Shown: positions 42,959 to 51,651 of the stretch, in pieces | How the letters are laid out: each line of letters opens with the position of its first letter | How positions within the stretch are numbered: position 1 is the first letter of the stretch | Origin: Methanobacteriota archaeon | Lineage (GTDB): Archaea > Halobacteriota > Methanomicrobia > Methanomicrobiales > Methanocorpusculaceae | Length of the DNA: 60,243 nt | Direction: 5' to 3' | Assembly: GCA_023396065.1 (NCBI GenBank) | Contig: JAEWXF010000032.1 | Span: 1 to 60,243 of the forward strand | The notes under the pieces: model-generated | Database searches by the model: none | What the model saw: only the letters and a program-made list of their open reading frames with translations | What the model was told of the DNA's origin: nothing | Translations under genes and position numbers: made by a program

Positions 42959-43067
42959 ATACCGATAGACTGGGAAGCGTAACGACCCACTCCCGTAAAT
43001 AACCTTTTTTGAGATGAGGCCGTTCGATGACCACCTCATCTCGTTGAACAGAAAACCGTGTGAGAAG

Positions 43068-43880
43068 TCAGCGGTTTCCGGCCGCAAACCGCACCGCAGC
43101 ATACGCCGGATTATCATACAGATCCACCGGACCGGAAAGCTTCCCGTCCGCCACGGAAAATCCGAGCGCCACTACCGGAATAACACCCGGCCGCACCGCC
43201 GCCGCATCACAAAGACTGACCGGACAGACCTTCCCTGAAGACGCCACCGCATCACACAACTCAGCGACCGTCGGAAACGGAGCTTCCGCCCGGGCAATCA
43301 TCGCCACACCCGGTCCCGCAGAAGCCGCAGGTCGTTCAACATCCAGCGCCACACCCAGAACCCGTCCATCTTCCGCCGCAGAAATCAGCTTATACAGATC
43401 CAGCGGCACCGAATAAGCAGAAGCATCCTCCATACAAAACACAAACCCGGACCCTGCGGACAGTGACGCCGTAGAAAACGGATCCGCAAACGCCCGCAGC
43501 AGTGCAGAATTCCAGAACCGCTCCGCATCCGACGACGCAAGAAACAGCACCAGAGGTTCACTCTCCCGCTCCCCGAACGAAAGTCCGAGCTGCACCGGCG
43601 GCACATCCCGGCGAAACAGCCGGCGCCCCTCCGCAACCGCAGAAGCCTCCGCAACCGCCGCATCTTTCAGCACATGAATCACCGGCGACGACCCGCCCTG
43701 CTCATGTACCATCACCAGCACCAGCCGGTCCGCAACATGCGTAACCAGAGAATCCGTCAGAAGCGACCCTTCCGCATCCTTCAGAACCTTGGCAGCCTTC
43801 TGCAGCACATCCGGAAATATCCGTGCCGAACCCGGAATGCCGCCAAGCGCCAGAGCATAGACAGAAACGGTCGTTGCCAT
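43068..43880 (-). CDS. Degenerate FBP aldolase/phosphatase homologue, probably non-catalytic
   Basis: A 270-residue protein, shorter than the family's usual 360-400, clearly related to archaeal class V FBP aldolase/phosphatase. Shared marks are TTVSVYALALGGIPGSARIFP, the strand with VTH at 46-48, SEPLVLFLASSDAERFWN, the segment FADPFST at 131-137, and VVALGFSVADGKLSGPVDLY near 236-255. The expected metal ligands are missing: KADVGG reads ALALGG, GHSR reads GSAR, and THCGDD reads THVADR. The GQDLLSD/NVRGMGPG block and the GKDDP region with the Schiff-base Lys are also missing (family motifs from memory). It starts 1 bp after the class I FBPase stop, so it is cotranscribed; a regulatory or scaffold role is an inference. 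Confidence 0.72.
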   Translation of the reverse strand: MATTVSVYALALGGIPGSARIFPDVLQKAAKVLKDAEGSLLTDSLVTHVADRLVLVMVHEQGGSSPVIHVLKDAAVAEASAVAEGRRLFRRDVPPVQLGLSFGERESEPLVLFLASSDAERFWNSALLRAFADPFSTASLSAGSGFVFCMEDASAYSVPLDLYKLISAAEDGRVLGVALDVERPAASAGPGVAMIARAEAPFPTVAELCDAVASSGKVCPVSLCDAAAVRPGVIPVVALGFSVADGKLSGPVDLYDNPAYAAVRFAAGNR

Positions 43881-43881
43881 G

Positions 43882-44772
43882 TTATGCCGCGTGAATCTTC
43901 TCAATTGCCGCAATCATACCGCGACTGCCCACATAAATCGGCGTCCGCTGGTGCACCTTCTGCGGAACAACCGCAAGCGTACTGGAAACACCGTTCGACA
44001 CCGCACCGCCCGCCTGCACCGCGAGGAACCCGATAGGATTTGCCTCAAAAAGCAGACGCAGCTTTCCGTTCTCAGAAGACGTCGTCGGCGGATAGGCATA
44101 CACACCGCCGTACTTCAGAATCTGATGGAAGTCCGCCACAAACGAACCTGAATATCGGTTTTTCCCGCCGGCAGCCTCAATATCAGCAATATATTTCGCA
44201 TGCTCGGGCAGCCACTCGGTCCGCAGACCACCGGACCCGTACAGATTCCCTTCCGGCATCTGCACCTTATCCTCCAGCAGCTGATACACACCATCCGTAT
44301 TCAGAGCAAAAATTGCAACACCTCTGCCCACAGAAAGAGTCAGCGTCGTCATCGGACCATACAGGACGTAAAACGCAGCCTTCAGATTCTTTCCCGGCTG
44401 CATCAGATCTCCGTCGTAAATACCCACAATCGTACCCACGCACAGATTTACTTTAATCAGTGACGAGCCGTCCAGCGGATCCATAACGACCGAATACCGA
44501 GCTGAAGAAGAGAATGTCGTGATATCATCCTGCTCCTCGGACGCCACAGCCCGCACCAGCCCGCTTCGGGCAAGGACACGGGTAATATGCGTGTCGGACC
44601 ACGTATCCATCGCAGCCTGCTGCTCTCCGGAAGCATTCACCGAACCTGCATAGCTCTGATTACTGATGAACGCAGAACGAATCGCATTCGCCTGTTCGGA
44701 TATCAGCAGAATAATTTTGCTCAGATCCTCATATACACCAGAATTTTTCAGATATTCCTGTAAGGTCGTCAT
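43882..44772 (-). CDS. fbp: Fructose-1,6-bisphosphatase, class I
   Basis: Hydrolyses fructose 1,6-bisphosphate in gluconeogenesis, 296 residues. Metal-binding motifs are ASEEQDD (78-83) and the signature DPLDGSS (98-104). The substrate-binding region includes the Tyr-rich stretch near 215-230 and GKLRLLFEANPIGFLAVQAGG near 236-256. It is slightly shorter than bacterial enzymes (about 330), and the segment after DGSS reads LIKVN rather than the common NIDVN. Class I FBPase is bacterial or halophile-like rather than the usual archaeal class V, whose degenerate homologue lies immediately downstream. Confidence 0.92.
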   Translation of the reverse strand: MTTLQEYLKNSGVYEDLSKIILLISEQANAIRSAFISNQSYAGSVNASGEQQAAMDTWSDTHITRVLARSGLVRAVASEEQDDITTFSSSARYSVVMDPLDGSSLIKVNLCVGTIVGIYDGDLMQPGKNLKAAFYVLYGPMTTLTLSVGRGVAIFALNTDGVYQLLEDKVQMPEGNLYGSGGLRTEWLPEHAKYIADIEAAGGKNRYSGSFVADFHQILKYGGVYAYPPTTSSENGKLRLLFEANPIGFLAVQAGGAVSNGVSSTLAVVPQKVHQRTPIYVGSRGMIAAIEKIHAA

Positions 44773-44815
44773 GCGTATCTCCTATATTCATTCGTCGTGG
44801 AACGTTATAAGGGAT

Positions 44816-45544
44816 TCAGCGGAGGGCAGTTTTCAGACAGGCCAGACTGGGTTTTACATCCCGGGACCGGATAACTTCAATCACCGCCGTTGCCGGGGAA
44901 ATCCGGCGCAGTACCTCGGGAAAGGGAATCGTTCCCGACCCGCAGGCAGCATGCTCATCTATGCTGCCGTGATTATCATGGAGATGAACATGATCCGGGT
45001 GTTCCTCCAAAAACGCCGAAAGAGTACCGCAGAGATGCGCGTGCCCGACGTCCAGAGCAAACCCGAGTCCGGCGCGTCGGATGACCGGCAGAAGTTCCGG
45101 AGTCCGGAAATGACAGCAGGTCCACGAACCCATATTCTCCAAAACAAAACGGACTGCATACCGGCTTTGCAGGTCCCCCAGCTCCGAAAGCGACCGGTGA
45201 AGCGCCGCAACCGACGCATCCCACTCATCCGGATACATACAAAATCCCGGATGAATCACCAGCTTCTCCGCGCCGATTGCATCCGCCGCAGCGGCTGTTT
45301 CCTCAAGCATCGCAACGGTTGCCCGGCGAATTGCTTCCAGAGGCGCGGCAATATTCCCGTCACCGGTCGGCGCATGAACCGTGTAGCGAAGATCAAACCG
45401 GTCACAAACCGCCGCATGGCGGAACAGTGAGTGGTTGGCATCGCACTGTATCTCCACCAGTTCCGTCAGCTCCGCCAGCTGTCCCAGAACTGTTTCCAGC
45501 GGAGACGCCATCGCACAGTTGGTAGAGATGCCAAATCTCATCAT
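44816..45544 (-). CDS. Sugar-phosphate isomerase/epimerase-like TIM-barrel protein
   Basis: A 242-residue protein of the xylose-isomerase-like / AP endonuclease family 2 superfamily. Barrel strands with metal-binding residues are seen: FGISTN near 4, YTVHAPTGDGN near 54, KLVIHPG near 94, FVLENMGSW near 132 (E), ALDVGHAHL near 163 (D, H) and HVHLHDNHG near 187 (H, D, H). The substrate is unknown; archaeal members are often next to transport genes. It overlaps the ABC ATPase gene stop at 45541-45544, so it is the third gene of the transporter operon. Confidence 0.8.
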   Translation of the reverse strand: MMRFGISTNCAMASPLETVLGQLAELTELVEIQCDANHSLFRHAAVCDRFDLRYTVHAPTGDGNIAAPLEAIRRATVAMLEETAAAADAIGAEKLVIHPGFCMYPDEWDASVAALHRSLSELGDLQSRYAVRFVLENMGSWTCCHFRTPELLPVIRRAGLGFALDVGHAHLCGTLSAFLEEHPDHVHLHDNHGSIDEHAACGSGTIPFPEVLRRISPATAVIEVIRSRDVKPSLACLKTALR

Positions 45545-46761
45545 GATGTCAGCCGGCTGAGGAGATCAAAACTGTCCGTAACCCGGACCGCTCCCTGTGC
45601 CAGAAGCCGTTCGCAGATCATCCCGGCTTTTCCTCTGGTATAATCCTCACACGCACCGAGGAGATACACCGGTGTTGAAATCCCTTCAAGAATCGTCAGA
45701 TTCAGCAGATTCCCGTCACCGACCGGCATACCCGCAACAACTACCGCAGTTGCGGCAGTGATCATACCCCTGACCGTCTCTGCTGCTGACTCCGAGACCG
45801 GAGCGAACGGCGGCTCAATCACCGTATCCAGTCCGAGCGTCCGTGCCGCAGCCGCGTCTGTATCATTTGCGGACAGCACCCCCGCGGAAACGCGGTATCC
45901 GTGCAGGGTCAGGGTGTACATCAGTTCGGTCCCCGACCCGCCGCCGGAGATCACATGGATACGGGTCGTCCCGGTGATACTCCGGTTCCCGTACTCGGTA
46001 ATCAGATACGGCTTTCCGGTCAGAGGATGGATTGAGACCAGCATCGCCACCTGAAACACCGAACGTATCCGTTCGGCGGTCAGCACCTCGGACGGTGTTC
46101 CTGCGGCAAGAATATGTCCGCCGTCCATCAGAATCAGCCGGTCACAGAAATAGGATGCAATGTTGAGATCATGGAACACCCCGATCACCGTAATTTTGGG
46201 AGTGAGACCGCGGATCATGCGGAGAATCTCAATCTGGTGATTAATGTCCAGATGTGAGGTCGGTTCGTCCAGCAGCAGAATTTTCGGCTGCTGGGCGAGT
46301 GTCCGGGCGATCAGGACCCTCTGCCGCTCTCCTCCGGAAACCTCGGTGATCAGCCGGTCGGCGAGGTGCGCGGTATTGGTGGTTTTCATCGCATCATCGG
46401 CGATCTGCAGATCTTCCGCCGACAGCGGCGCCAGACGGCCGATGTGCGGATGACGGCCCATTAACACGATCTCCCGGACAGTAAAGGGAAATGCAACGTC
46501 CGTTTCCTGTCGAACGCATCCCAGAGTACGGGCGAGGGCCTTGGTCTCATAGGATGCAGCGTTCGTTCCGTCCAGATACACAGTTCCCGCGTCGGGTTCC
46601 AGTATCCGGGAAAGAGAACGAAGAAACGTGGTTTTTCCGCAGCCGTTCGGTCCGAGAATGCCGATAAAGGATCCCTCTTCAACGGAAAGAGAAATGTCCT
46701 GCAGCACCTTGGTGTCTCCGTAGCTGACCGAGATGTTCTCCGCGCGGACGATTTGGTTCAT
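45541..46761 (-). CDS. btuD: BtuD-like ABC transporter ATPase with extra C-terminal domain
   Basis: A 406-residue protein. Residues 1-255 are a complete iron-siderophore/cobalamin-type ATPase: Walker A GPNGCGKTT (38-46), signature VSGGERQRV (141-149), Walker B ILLLDEP (161-167), and the switch His in GVFHDLN. Residues about 265-406 form an added alpha/beta domain (IHVISGGGSGTELMY, VVVAGMPVGDGNLLNL, TPVYLLGACEDY) that I do not recognise and that is absent from E. coli BtuD. I start at ATG 46761, which overlaps the permease stop (ATGA). Substrate is probably a corrinoid or ferric chelate (inference). Confidence 0.9.
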   Translation of the reverse strand: MNQIVRAENISVSYGDTKVLQDISLSVEEGSFIGILGPNGCGKTTFLRSLSRILEPDAGTVYLDGTNAASYETKALARTLGCVRQETDVAFPFTVREIVLMGRHPHIGRLAPLSAEDLQIADDAMKTTNTAHLADRLITEVSGGERQRVLIARTLAQQPKILLLDEPTSHLDINHQIEILRMIRGLTPKITVIGVFHDLNIASYFCDRLILMDGGHILAAGTPSEVLTAERIRSVFQVAMLVSIHPLTGKPYLITEYGNRSITGTTRIHVISGGGSGTELMYTLTLHGYRVSAGVLSANDTDAAAARTLGLDTVIEPPFAPVSESAAETVRGMITAATAVVVAGMPVGDGNLLNLTILEGISTPVYLLGACEDYTRGKAGMICERLLAQGAVRVTDSFDLLSRLTS

Positions 46762-47705
46762 AGCCGGGTCCTCCCGCGCAGCAGATAGATGAAGAAGGGA
46801 GCACCGAAGAATGCAGTTATAATACCCACCGGAATCTCCACCGGTAATGTCCGTGCGGCGGTATCGGCCCACATAAGGAGAATGGCACCGGCCATCATGG
46901 AAGCGGGCAGCAGTATCCGGTGGTCCGGTCCGGTCAGAATACGCATTACATGAGGAATAATCAGTCCGATAAACCCGATGCACCCGGCAATGGATACTGC
47001 GATTCCGGTAATGAACGAAGATACCAGCAGTAAAATCCGCTTCGTTTTTTCCGTGTTGACGCCGAGATGAATGGCTTCCTCTTCACCGAGCGCCATGACA
47101 TTGAGGTCACGGGAAAAGACAAAGAGGAGAACACAGGCCAGCGGGATCAGCATACCGAGAAGTACGTCGTCCCAGTAGATGTTCCAGAACCCGCCCATCA
47201 TCCAGAACATAATCTGGTGAAGACTGTTGCCGGAGATGTACATAATGAACGAAAGCAGCGCGGATAAGAAGAGGGATACGGCGATACCGCAGAGAAGGAG
47301 TGTTTCCACCGTTACCCGGCCGTTCCGCAGTGAGATGCAGTAGACGATGACGGTGGATACTGTTGCCCCGATGAATGCGAAGACCGGCATAAACAGTCCG
47401 CCGAGAAAGACAATGGCGATGGCGGCCCCGAGAGCGCCTCCGGACGAGGTGCCGATGATGTATGGGTCAGCCATCGGGTTGCGGAACAGGCCCTGCATGG
47501 CGCATCCTGCTGCTGCAAGACCAAGACCGACGAGAATTGCGCCGAGAATCCGGGGAAGCCGCACTTCAAAGAGTAGTTTCTGAATCATAGCCGGATCAAA
47601 GGTCAGCAGGGAAAATCCCGACACCCCGATGCAGGTGGTAAGGAATATACTGAGAAGCAGGAAGACAAGCAGAACGGGGAGCAGGAGAACCGGGCGGCGC
47701 AACAT
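46758..47705 (-). CDS. btuC: BtuC/FecCD-type ABC transporter permease
   Basis: A 315-residue integral membrane permease with about 9-10 helices. FecCD family motifs are RLPRILGAILVGLGLAAAGC (50-69), QGLFRNPMADPYIIGTSSGGA with ALGAAIAI after it, and the ATPase-coupling loop LGVNTEKTKR near 218. GCIGFIGLIIPHVMRILTGP near 242-261 is very typical. It is followed by the ATPase with a 4-bp overlap. A substrate-binding protein gene (btuF) is not adjacent; instead a PEGA lipoprotein gene lies upstream. TATA-like AT-rich DNA is at 47710-47750. Confidence 0.93.
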   Translation of the reverse strand: MLRRPVLLLPVLLVFLLLSIFLTTCIGVSGFSLLTFDPAMIQKLLFEVRLPRILGAILVGLGLAAAGCAMQGLFRNPMADPYIIGTSSGGALGAAIAIVFLGGLFMPVFAFIGATVSTVIVYCISLRNGRVTVETLLLCGIAVSLFLSALLSFIMYISGNSLHQIMFWMMGGFWNIYWDDVLLGMLIPLACVLLFVFSRDLNVMALGEEEAIHLGVNTEKTKRILLLVSSFITGIAVSIAGCIGFIGLIIPHVMRILTGPDHRILLPASMMAGAILLMWADTAARTLPVEIPVGIITAFFGAPFFIYLLRGRTRL

Positions 47706-47766
47706 ATGTTATTCCATGTATCTTGTTTTTATCAAAATAAATGTGTTGTATTTTCATCCGGGCTGA

Positions 47767-49056
47767 TCATACAGAAAAATCTGCGTGAACCGTGGTCACC
47801 GTGTCCGGCAGAACCGTTACGGTTTTTGTCAGGGATTTTCCGGTGCTGGTGATAACGGTGATCTCTGCGGTTCCGATGGGGAATGCCGGATAGACGGTCG
47901 GTGTCCGGTCCCCGGTGTCCCGGCCGTACATCATGATAAACGCTCCCGGTTCATCGGACTCCACGACGAGATATCCGTTTGTATAGGGTTCCATATCCGG
48001 GAAAGAGACCTCACGGGCTTCAGCGTCCCCGGCAAGAAGCAGGTCTTTTTCCCGCGGCAGATATCCGGGATGTGAGACCAGTACCGTGTGGAATCCGTCG
48101 GAGACGTTTTGAATCGTCCAGGGTGTGGTCTTTCCGGTCGGGATACCGTCGATGAGGATATCAGCCCCGGACGGGGAACTGGTAACCGTCAGCGGATACC
48201 AGGTCACGTCCCGCGGTTCGATGACCACAGAAGACGTGCCGGCAGCAGCGCGGGGATAGGAGACGTAGCCGTCCGGGGTTTTCAGCGAAATAAACCGGTA
48301 GTCTGAGGGCCATTCACGGCTTTCCGGAATCCGGCCGGGTGAGACGGCACCACTGACACTGTACGGGTATCCAGTGTATGCAGATGAGGTAATGGAGAAC
48401 ATGTCCAGTGTTTCGGTACCGCCGGTGAACGTCACCGGTGAGTAGAGGCCGGAGATAACCGGAAACGTTCCTTCACTGAATCCGAACTCTCTGCCGGAGG
48501 AGGTAATGTCCTCAATTTTGATACCGACCAGTCCCTCTTTGAGGGCAGGAATGACATACGGAGTCTGGACGACATCACGGACAATCCGGTTGGCATTTAC
48601 GGAGATGTAGACATACGGGTCCGCCGCTTTTACGACTGCCCAGCCGGTTTTACTGAGTTCCTGTTCGGTCAGGGGTGTGCCGAACTTTCCGGCAGCGGCG
48701 GGAATATCAAAGGATAGTGTGGTATCCTCCCGGATGTTGATCTGCTGCTCCGCGGAGCGTCCGTTTGAAGCTTCCACGCGAACCGTGTGCGAGCCGGCCG
48801 GAATCCGTATGCTGCCGGGCGTGGTCGTCCCGGTATAGGTACCATCAAGGAGAATCGCGGCGTACGGGGGGTCGGACAGTACGGTCAGCAGGGCAGAACC
48901 GGTTGCGGTGTTTTCGCCGGTTGCGGCTGCGGGTGTTGCAGTTCCGGTCGGAACGGGCTGATCCTGAATGCCGGCTGTGCCGGTACAGCCGCAGGATAGG
49001 AGAAAGAGGCTGAGACAGAGGAGAACCGGCAGAAGATGGTGAGGGCGGTATGACAT
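47767..49056 (-). CDS. PEGA-domain lipoprotein
   Basis: A 429-residue exported protein with a signal peptide (LLPVLLCLSLFLLSCGC, 8-24) ending in a lipobox-like LLSC (Cys22), then a Thr/Ala/Pro-rich linker. One PEGA repeat covers about 53-115 (LTVLSDPPYAAILLDGTYTG with PGSIRIPAGSHTVRV). A second covers about 286-345 (SSPSGADILIDGIPTGKTTP, FHTVLVSHPGYLP), and a third, weaker one lies near the C-terminus (LVVESDEPGAFIMM). The middle 170 residues have no recognised domain. It is upstream of btuC on the same strand by 61 bp; it could serve the transporter, but PEGA proteins are usually surface or wall-associated. Confidence 0.85.
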   Translation of the reverse strand: MSYRPHHLLPVLLCLSLFLLSCGCTGTAGIQDQPVPTGTATPAAATGENTATGSALLTVLSDPPYAAILLDGTYTGTTTPGSIRIPAGSHTVRVEASNGRSAEQQINIREDTTLSFDIPAAAGKFGTPLTEQELSKTGWAVVKAADPYVYISVNANRIVRDVVQTPYVIPALKEGLVGIKIEDITSSGREFGFSEGTFPVISGLYSPVTFTGGTETLDMFSITSSAYTGYPYSVSGAVSPGRIPESREWPSDYRFISLKTPDGYVSYPRAAAGTSSVVIEPRDVTWYPLTVTSSPSGADILIDGIPTGKTTPWTIQNVSDGFHTVLVSHPGYLPREKDLLLAGDAEAREVSFPDMEPYTNGYLVVESDEPGAFIMMYGRDTGDRTPTVYPAFPIGTAEITVITSTGKSLTKTVTVLPDTVTTVHADFSV

Positions 49057-49258
49057 GCTGTTACTAAAATTATGTGGGTGTCATGCATTATAATTTGTGT
49101 TATGGGGGGTGAACTATTTGATTCGACAAAAAATATTGAGAGTCTCGAACGAGTCAGTAGTTCGTGTCGTGCTTCACTCCTCACTTCGTGCGTCGGAACC
49201 GCAGCCCGGAGGGCGAGGGCGTCGAAGACGTGCGTTTCTGTGGGGCCGCGTGTTCGAA

Positions 49259-50206
49259 CTACAACCGGACCGCCTCAGCCCCGGCCCACTCCGCGGCTGC
49301 GGCGGAACGGGTGGTGATGACAATTCCTGTCCGGTCCGCAGCGGCTGCCGCAAGCCGGAGGAGCTGTATCAGCTGCAGTTCATCCAGTCCGGTTTCCAGA
49401 TCATCAATCACCACGCACTCCGGCAGATCCGGCGCAACAAACAGTGCCGCATAGCAGATAAACCGCAGCATGCCGTCGGAAAAGTAGGTGAAGGGAATCA
49501 GTACCGGACGGGTATGGGATTCATACATCAGTACCGATCCGTTTTTGCCGGGAATTATGACAAATCCGATAAAGTCCGGGCATACGGATGCAACCGCGGC
49601 AGACAGCCGGGAGAACGCAGCCGAGTCGCGTTCGCTGAGGGAGATCAGGAACGGTATCAGGTTCCGGCCGGTCGGGAAAAGGTTCCGGCCTGTATCATGT
49701 GCTCCCGGGTTCCGGATTGCATGCGGACTGACATGCCCGACCCACCAGCCGCTCATCGCGGCCATGATCCGGTACACCGGTTCGTCCGACTCCTCTACCG
49801 GCACACCAAAGATGCTTTCGGTATCGCCGGTCCGAACCTCAATCGTTTCAAACTGATTTTCCTCTCCTTTTTCCCGGATCACCAGTTGTTCCCGTTTGAG
49901 TATCAGAGTGTTCGGATTGTCGGGATGCTGCCGGAGGATACAGAGATACTGTTCCTGATCCCGCTCTATCGTCAGCGCGATCTCCGGGGTAAACGCAGGT
50001 CCCTGATGAAAAAGGGCGGAAACGTTGCCGCGTGCGGCAGTCCAGTCTCCCAGACTTCTTTGGGAGATTGCGTTGAGAAGGGAAAATGCCGTTACAATCG
50101 CAGATTTCCCGGTGCCGCAGCCACCGTAAAAGACCCGCAGACCCTGCAGAGGTACAGAGTAGTCCGGGAAAAAAAGCAGTCCGTGTGTGTCGAGTCTGAT
50201 GACCAT
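49259..50206 (-). CDS. Stand-alone AAA/ABC-type ATPase
   Basis: A 315-residue ATPase. Walker A is YGGCGTGKSAIVTAF (27-41), an ABC-like signature stands in YFSDGMLRFICYAALF near 244-259, and Walker B is ECVVIDDLETGLDELQLI near 263-280. The D-loop-like end is VITTRS. It resembles the predicted ATPases related to RecF/SMC heads and OLD-like proteins, but with only a short insertion between Walker A and the signature. No nuclease or effector gene is adjacent, so I cannot assign it to a defence system. The 200 bp downstream (49057-49258) are non-coding. Confidence 0.75.
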   Translation of the reverse strand: MVIRLDTHGLLFFPDYSVPLQGLRVFYGGCGTGKSAIVTAFSLLNAISQRSLGDWTAARGNVSALFHQGPAFTPEIALTIERDQEQYLCILRQHPDNPNTLILKREQLVIREKGEENQFETIEVRTGDTESIFGVPVEESDEPVYRIMAAMSGWWVGHVSPHAIRNPGAHDTGRNLFPTGRNLIPFLISLSERDSAAFSRLSAAVASVCPDFIGFVIIPGKNGSVLMYESHTRPVLIPFTYFSDGMLRFICYAALFVAPDLPECVVIDDLETGLDELQLIQLLRLAAAAADRTGIVITTRSAAAAEWAGAEAVRL

Positions 50207-50221
50207 ATCTCTCGTGCCGGA

Positions 50222-50305
50222 TGCGAGGGATGGGATTCGAACCCATGAACTCCTTGAGACAGGGTCCTAAACCCTGCGCCGTTAACCTGGCTTGGCAACC
50301 CTCGC
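50222..50305 (-). tRNA. tRNA-Leu (anticodon TAG)
   Basis: An 84-nt class II tRNA read on the minus strand. The acceptor stem GCGAGGG pairs with CCCTCGC, with discriminator A at 50222. The anticodon stem CAGGG/CCCTG encloses TTTAGGA (anticodon TAG). It has a long variable arm (TCTCAAGGAGTTC region) and T arm ATGGGTTCGAATCCCAT. No CCA is encoded. It lies 15 bp upstream of the AAA ATPase gene on the same strand. Confidence 0.95.
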
Positions 50306-50412
50306 GTCTCATTACATTTGTATGCCGTGCGCAATAAGGCTTCTATTTCAGGAGCACGGACAGACAGACCCATGGGCAATGACTATGTAGCAGAGGAGAC
50401 ATATTTACTGTA

Positions 50413-50565
50413 ATGGTCGTAGAACACAGCTGCGGATTCAAAAAGGAAATCTTCTGCAGGGAATGCGGTACCGAACTGGTACTTGACCCGCGTGGTCAGC
50501 TGCTCTGTCCGAAATGCGGCAGACGTCCGGCAATTCTCTGCCCGAAATGCGGCAAACTCTGGTAA
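50413..50565 (+). CDS. Zinc-ribbon microprotein (50 aa)
   Basis: A 50-residue protein with seven cysteines: C7, C15/C18 (FCRECG), C32/C35 (LCPKCG) and C43/C46 (LCPKCG). The last two pairs can form one zinc ribbon, and the first group a partial second site. It ends KLW. The density and order of CxxC pairs make chance unlikely. Similar tiny multi-ribbon proteins are common in methanogens and are usually unassigned. It is transcribed away from tRNA-Leu; no operon partner on this strand. Confidence 0.75.
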   Translation: MVVEHSCGFKKEIFCRECGTELVLDPRGQLLCPKCGRRPAILCPKCGKLW

Positions 50566-50719
50566 CTCTCCTTTTTTTGGAAATTTTTCCCCCGCTTTGT
50601 GCGGCGTTTCTAATCTCGTCATACACGGAACACGGACCCCGCCGGGAGCGCGGAGTCTCATTGGCGTTTGGGACTTTCAGAACAAATCACAAAAAAAAGA
50701 AATGGTATTTTCACCGAAT

Positions 50720-51385
50720 TTACGCAGTCTCGTAGAGCTGTGCGTAGTAGCGGGCGCAGACGATTTCCAGATACGGGCCGAAGATGAACATCAGCAGGAA
50801 ACCGATCAGGACCACAGCCAGCAGAGCAAAGATGAAGTAGATCACAAACATGACGATTCCCAGAACAATCCAGGAAAGGATGTAGTGAATCCAGCCGATC
50901 TTGCCGATGAGCTTAAAGATCTCGCCGAACTGGAATGCTGCACCAAGGCTGCCTTCCTTTGCAAAGCGGACGAGTGCCATCGTGGCCATAAAGCCGAAGA
51001 TAATTGCAACGATCACGGTTACAATAATGCCAACTATGCCGACACCTGCGGTTACTGCGTTCATGGATGCCATTGGGTCCATCGGGTTCATCGTGGTCAG
51101 GATTGCGGCTCCGCCAAAGATGAACGCAACAATGATCGGGATAATCATATAGATAATACCGATAATCGCCGCGAGGATACCGTCAACCAGCATCTTTACC
51201 CATTCGCCAAGCTTTGCGTCGCCGCCGCGGAATACACGGATGATGAAACCGGCAAACAGCAGCCAACCGATGATCGGGATGATACACAGGATAATAAGAA
51301 TAATCCAGTCCAGCCAGTTTCCGACCAGACGGCCCTTTGCATATGCAAAGGATTTACTCAGGTTGTCTCCAATTCCAATTGCCAT
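50720..51385 (-). CDS. DUF4013 membrane protein (copy 1)
   Basis: A 221-residue membrane protein of the DUF4013 family, rich in Ile, with about 5-6 helices. The family pattern GFIIRVFRGGDAKLGEWVKM LVDG (split here) follows the first helix near 46. Glycine-rich paired helices follow, and the C-terminus ends ARYYAQLYETA. Function unknown. It is a paralogue of the next gene upstream (51652-52461). A TATA-like ttataaat on the minus strand (about 51433-51441) and GAGGTGG ahead of the ATG support independent expression. Confidence 0.82.
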   Translation of the reverse strand: MAIGIGDNLSKSFAYAKGRLVGNWLDWIILIILCIIPIIGWLLFAGFIIRVFRGGDAKLGEWVKMLVDGILAAIIGIIYMIIPIIVAFIFGGAAILTTMNPMDPMASMNAVTAGVGIVGIIVTVIVAIIFGFMATMALVRFAKEGSLGAAFQFGEIFKLIGKIGWIHYILSWIVLGIVMFVIYFIFALLAVVLIGFLLMFIFGPYLEIVCARYYAQLYETA

Positions 51386-51651
51386 AAATTTCCACCTCTC
51401 TTTGTGGATATAAGATGATTCTTTTTTTTCTATTTATAACTATCCCAGACATGAGAGAAAATCCAGGATTTTCAGGGCACATTTTGGAAAAGAATCTCGT
51501 TTGAAGGTTTCAGGTGGTGACCATCATCTTCGAACGAGCGAACGTTTTTGGTATTTTTGCACCGTCTGTCAGTATTTCGTCAATTCGTGAACAGAAAATC
51601 GTCTATATCCGAACAACCCTGGCTGCGACGCGCGGTACAAAAAAAAGGGTT

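Noticed and set aside
49150..49250. Similarity between the gap after the PEGA gene and DNA near 39780
   Set aside because: Shared tcactcctcac and a few short strings only; too weak to call a repeat.
49097..50248. Long plus-strand open frame across the AAA ATPase
   Set aside because: The opposite strand encodes a protein with clear Walker A and B motifs; this frame is Arg-rich and motif-free.
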